Positions 62,512-64,000 of a stretch of 64,000 nt of DNA are shown in pieces (positions within the stretch are counted from its first letter, which is position 1; every line of letters begins with the position of its first letter). Source of the DNA: Anaerolineales bacterium (lineage in GTDB: Bacteria > Chloroflexota > Anaerolineae > Anaerolineales > Villigracilaceae); NCBI GenBank assembly GCA_030834895.1, contig JAUQXA010000018.1, forward strand, positions 310,001-374,000. Direction: 5' to 3'. The notes beneath the pieces are model-generated. The model made no database searches and was not told where the DNA came from. It saw only the letters and a list, made by a program, of their open reading frames with translations. Position numbers and translations under genes: made by a program.

Positions 62512-63501
62512 ATGCCTGATCTGTTGTTAGATATAAAGGGTCTTGAGACACATTTTAAGACCCCGGGCGGTATCGTCCATGCTGTAAATGGTGTCTCGTT
62601 TGGGTTGAAGGAGGGTGAAACATTGGGGGTTGTGGGAGAGAGTGGCTGCGGAAAAAGCGTGACCATGCTCTCGGTGCTGGGGCTGATCCCGGTACCTCCA
62701 GGAAAGATTGTTGCGGGGGAAGCGCTTTATTTCGGACAAGACCTGCTTAAACTGTCCAAAGAAGAGATGCGCGACATACGCGGCGCCCAGATTGCCATGG
62801 TTTTTCAAGATCCAATGACTTCGCTGAATCCGGTGTTGACTGTGGGTCTCCAGCTTGCGGAACCGCTGATGCTGCATCTTGGCATGACGCGAAAACAGGC
62901 GGATGAGCGCGCGGCTGCGTTGTTGGAAATGGTCGGTATTCCAAAAGCGAAGGAGCGACTGGGCGATTACCCCCATCAGTTTTCAGGCGGTATGCGCCAG
63001 CGCGTGATGATTGCCATGGCGCTTTCATGCAACCCGCAAATCCTCATCGCTGACGAACCCACGACCGCCCTTGATGTGACCATCCAGGCGCAAATTATGG
63101 ACCTGGTCAAACGCTTGCGAGATGAACTTGGCATGGCAATGATCTGGATTACCCACGATTTGGGTGTGGTTGCCGGACTGGCTCATCGAGTGGTTGTTAT
63201 GTACGGGGGATATCTCATCGAAGAAGCGCCGGTAAAAGAATTGTATGCAAATCCCCAGCACCCCTACACGATCGGCTTGCTGGGCAGTTTGCCGCGTGTG
63301 GACGAAAAGGAACATCCGCGCCTCGTTTCCATTGATGGTGCGCCCCCTGTTTTGTATGAGAAACCAAAAACTTGTCCGTTTGCGCCGCGATGCACGTATG
63401 CAATTGAACGTTGCTGGAAAGAGAACCCCTTGCTGGAGATGGTTGGACAGGACCATCGGGCGGCCTGCTGGGTAGATACCAAAACAAGGAGACCGCGCTA
63501 A
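62512..63501 (+). CDS. Dipeptide/oligopeptide ABC transporter ATP-binding protein (DppD/OppD-like)
   Basis: The 329-residue protein has the ABC motifs: Walker [12 protein letters not shown]-loop [11 protein letters not shown], signature FSGGMRQRV, Walker [12 protein letters not shown] and the His switch ITHDLG. The C-terminal [19 protein letters not shown] block with spaced Cys residues is the oligopeptide-transporter-specific domain (oligo_HPY), which in several members carries an iron-sulfur site. It energises peptide or related solute uptake. It overlaps the next gene by one base (TAATG). Confidence 0.95.
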   Translation: MPDLLLDIKGLETHFKTPGGIVHAVNGVSFGLKEGETLGVVGESGCGKSVTMLSVLGLIPVPPGKIVAGEALYFGQDLLKLSKEEMRDIRGAQIAMVFQDPMTSLNPVLTVGLQLAEPLMLHLGMTRKQADERAAALLEMVGIPKAKERLGDYPHQFSGGMRQRVMIAMALSCNPQILIADEPTTALDVTIQAQIMDLVKRLRDELGMAMIWITHDLGVVAGLAHRVVVMYGGYLIEEAPVKELYANPQHPYTIGLLGSLPRVDEKEHPRLVSIDGAPPVLYEKPKTCPFAPRCTYAIERCWKENPLLEMVGQDHRAACWVDTKTRRPR

Positions 63502-64000
63502 TGCCCGAAGCAAACAATGTACTATTGCGTGTTACCAATCTTGTAAAGCATTTCCCGATTATGCAGGGGATCATTATACAAAAGCAGATCGGCGCGGTTC
63601 ATGCGGTTGACGATGTTTCATTTGATGTAAGACGCGGCGAAACGCTTGGACTGGTGGGCGAATCAGGATGCGGCAAATCCACCACCGGACGGACAGTCCT
63701 TCAACTATATCGGCCCACTTCAGGATCGGTGGTTTTTGATGACGTGGACCTGGTCAATTTAAAGGGCGAAGAATTACGCCGCATGCGGCGTAAAATGCAG
63801 ATGATATTTCAGGATCCGTATGCCAGCTTGAATCCCCGCATGACGGTTGGCGAGATTGTTGGCGAGCCTTTGGTCGTGCACAATGTTGCCAAACAGAAGG
63901 AAATTGAAGAGCGCGTGGCCAATCTGCTTGACCTGGTGGGTTTAAACCCGGCGTTCTCAGCGCGCTACCCGCATGAATTCTCCGGAGGACAGCGCCAGCG
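63501..64000 (+). CDS. Oligopeptide ABC transporter ATP-binding protein (DppF/OppF-like), 3'-truncated
   Basis: The visible 166 residues start with [23 protein letters not shown] and show Walker [11 protein letters not shown], the Q-loop [17 protein letters not shown] and the signature FSGGQRQR just at the edge of the window. [23 protein letters not shown] fits the DppF/OppF subfamily. The gene continues past 64000. It pairs with the upstream DppD-like gene as the second nucleotide-binding subunit. Confidence 0.95.
   Translation, partial: MPEANNVLLRVTNLVKHFPIMQGIIIQKQIGAVHAVDDVSFDVRRGETLGLVGESGCGKSTTGRTVLQLYRPTSGSVVFDDVDLVNLKGEELRRMRRKMQMIFQDPYASLNPRMTVGEIVGEPLVVHNVAKQKEIEERVANLLDLVGLNPAFSARYPHEFSGGQRQ

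Overview
The window looks like a chromosomal segment of a Chloroflexota bacterium, most likely class Anaerolineae. This rests on the gene set and not on a marker gene: a DUF2298 membrane protein beside an Agl23/TIGR03663-type protein, an R3H-type AAA ATPase, an F420-type LLM oxidoreductase, polyphosphate glucokinase, MscL with a zinc-ribbon tail, a lone Flp pilin, and abundant short palindromic repeats. Coding density is high. I found no rRNA, tRNA or CRISPR array. A recurrent pattern is a TATAAT-like box 6-9 nt before the start codon with no Shine-Dalgarno sequence (cmk, histidine kinase, HD protein, mutS2, pcrA), which suggests leaderless transcripts.

Layout. 0-12.7 kb (+): two large membrane proteins of the glycosyltransferase/flippase-associated type, cmk, a large orphan hybrid sensor kinase, a KimA-like APC transporter followed by two TrkA/RCK genes (a probable potassium module ending in a strong terminator), and another multi-TM protein. 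12.7-19.7 kb: an HD phosphohydrolase (-), an M1-type lipoprotein aminopeptidase, three related PH-like membrane proteins, and an R3H/AAA ATPase. 19.8-31.6 kb: two HtrA-type proteases, tmk-map and associated small genes, LOG, DnaJ/CbpA, a CitE-like lyase, an EamA transporter, a DEAD-box helicase and a cold-shock protein. 31.7-33.7 kb: ppgK and an unknown 182-aa gene behind four 11-bp direct repeats.

33.7-40 kb is the accessory island. It holds a nuclease-methylase fusion and a two-TRD specificity gene that together resemble a BcgI-like (type IIB/IIG) restriction system without an HsdR motor. The two genes are joined through a T7 tract where a -1 shift would fuse them. After them come a decayed gene fragment and an AT-rich leucine-rich-repeat protein with an uncharacterised N-terminal region. 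A STAND/TPR ATPase at 47.2-49.7 kb is a second candidate defence or signalling gene.

40-51.5 kb: glycosyltransferase, ECF sigma factor, HAD protein with an altered catalytic motif, Flp pilin, SDR, mutS2 and amidase. 51.6-56.4 kb: a MerR-regulated cassette (perfect 20-bp operator in a 19-bp-spaced promoter) with an EamA transporter, two aldo/keto reductases, an F420-type oxidoreductase and a DUF2255 protein. 56.3-62.1 kb (-): aminotransferase, sugar nucleotidyltransferase, Nudix, PcrA and MscL. 62.3-64 kb: a strong promoter and the start of a Dpp/Opp ABC transporter operon that runs off the window.

The most unusual large-scale feature is a set of short repeat families (GTCATTGCGAG palindromes, GTCCATCGTC strings, a GACACTTGC module). 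They lie between genes and also, in frame, inside conserved genes, with mutS2 carrying three such inserts. Family names below come from motif recognition; no database search was possible.
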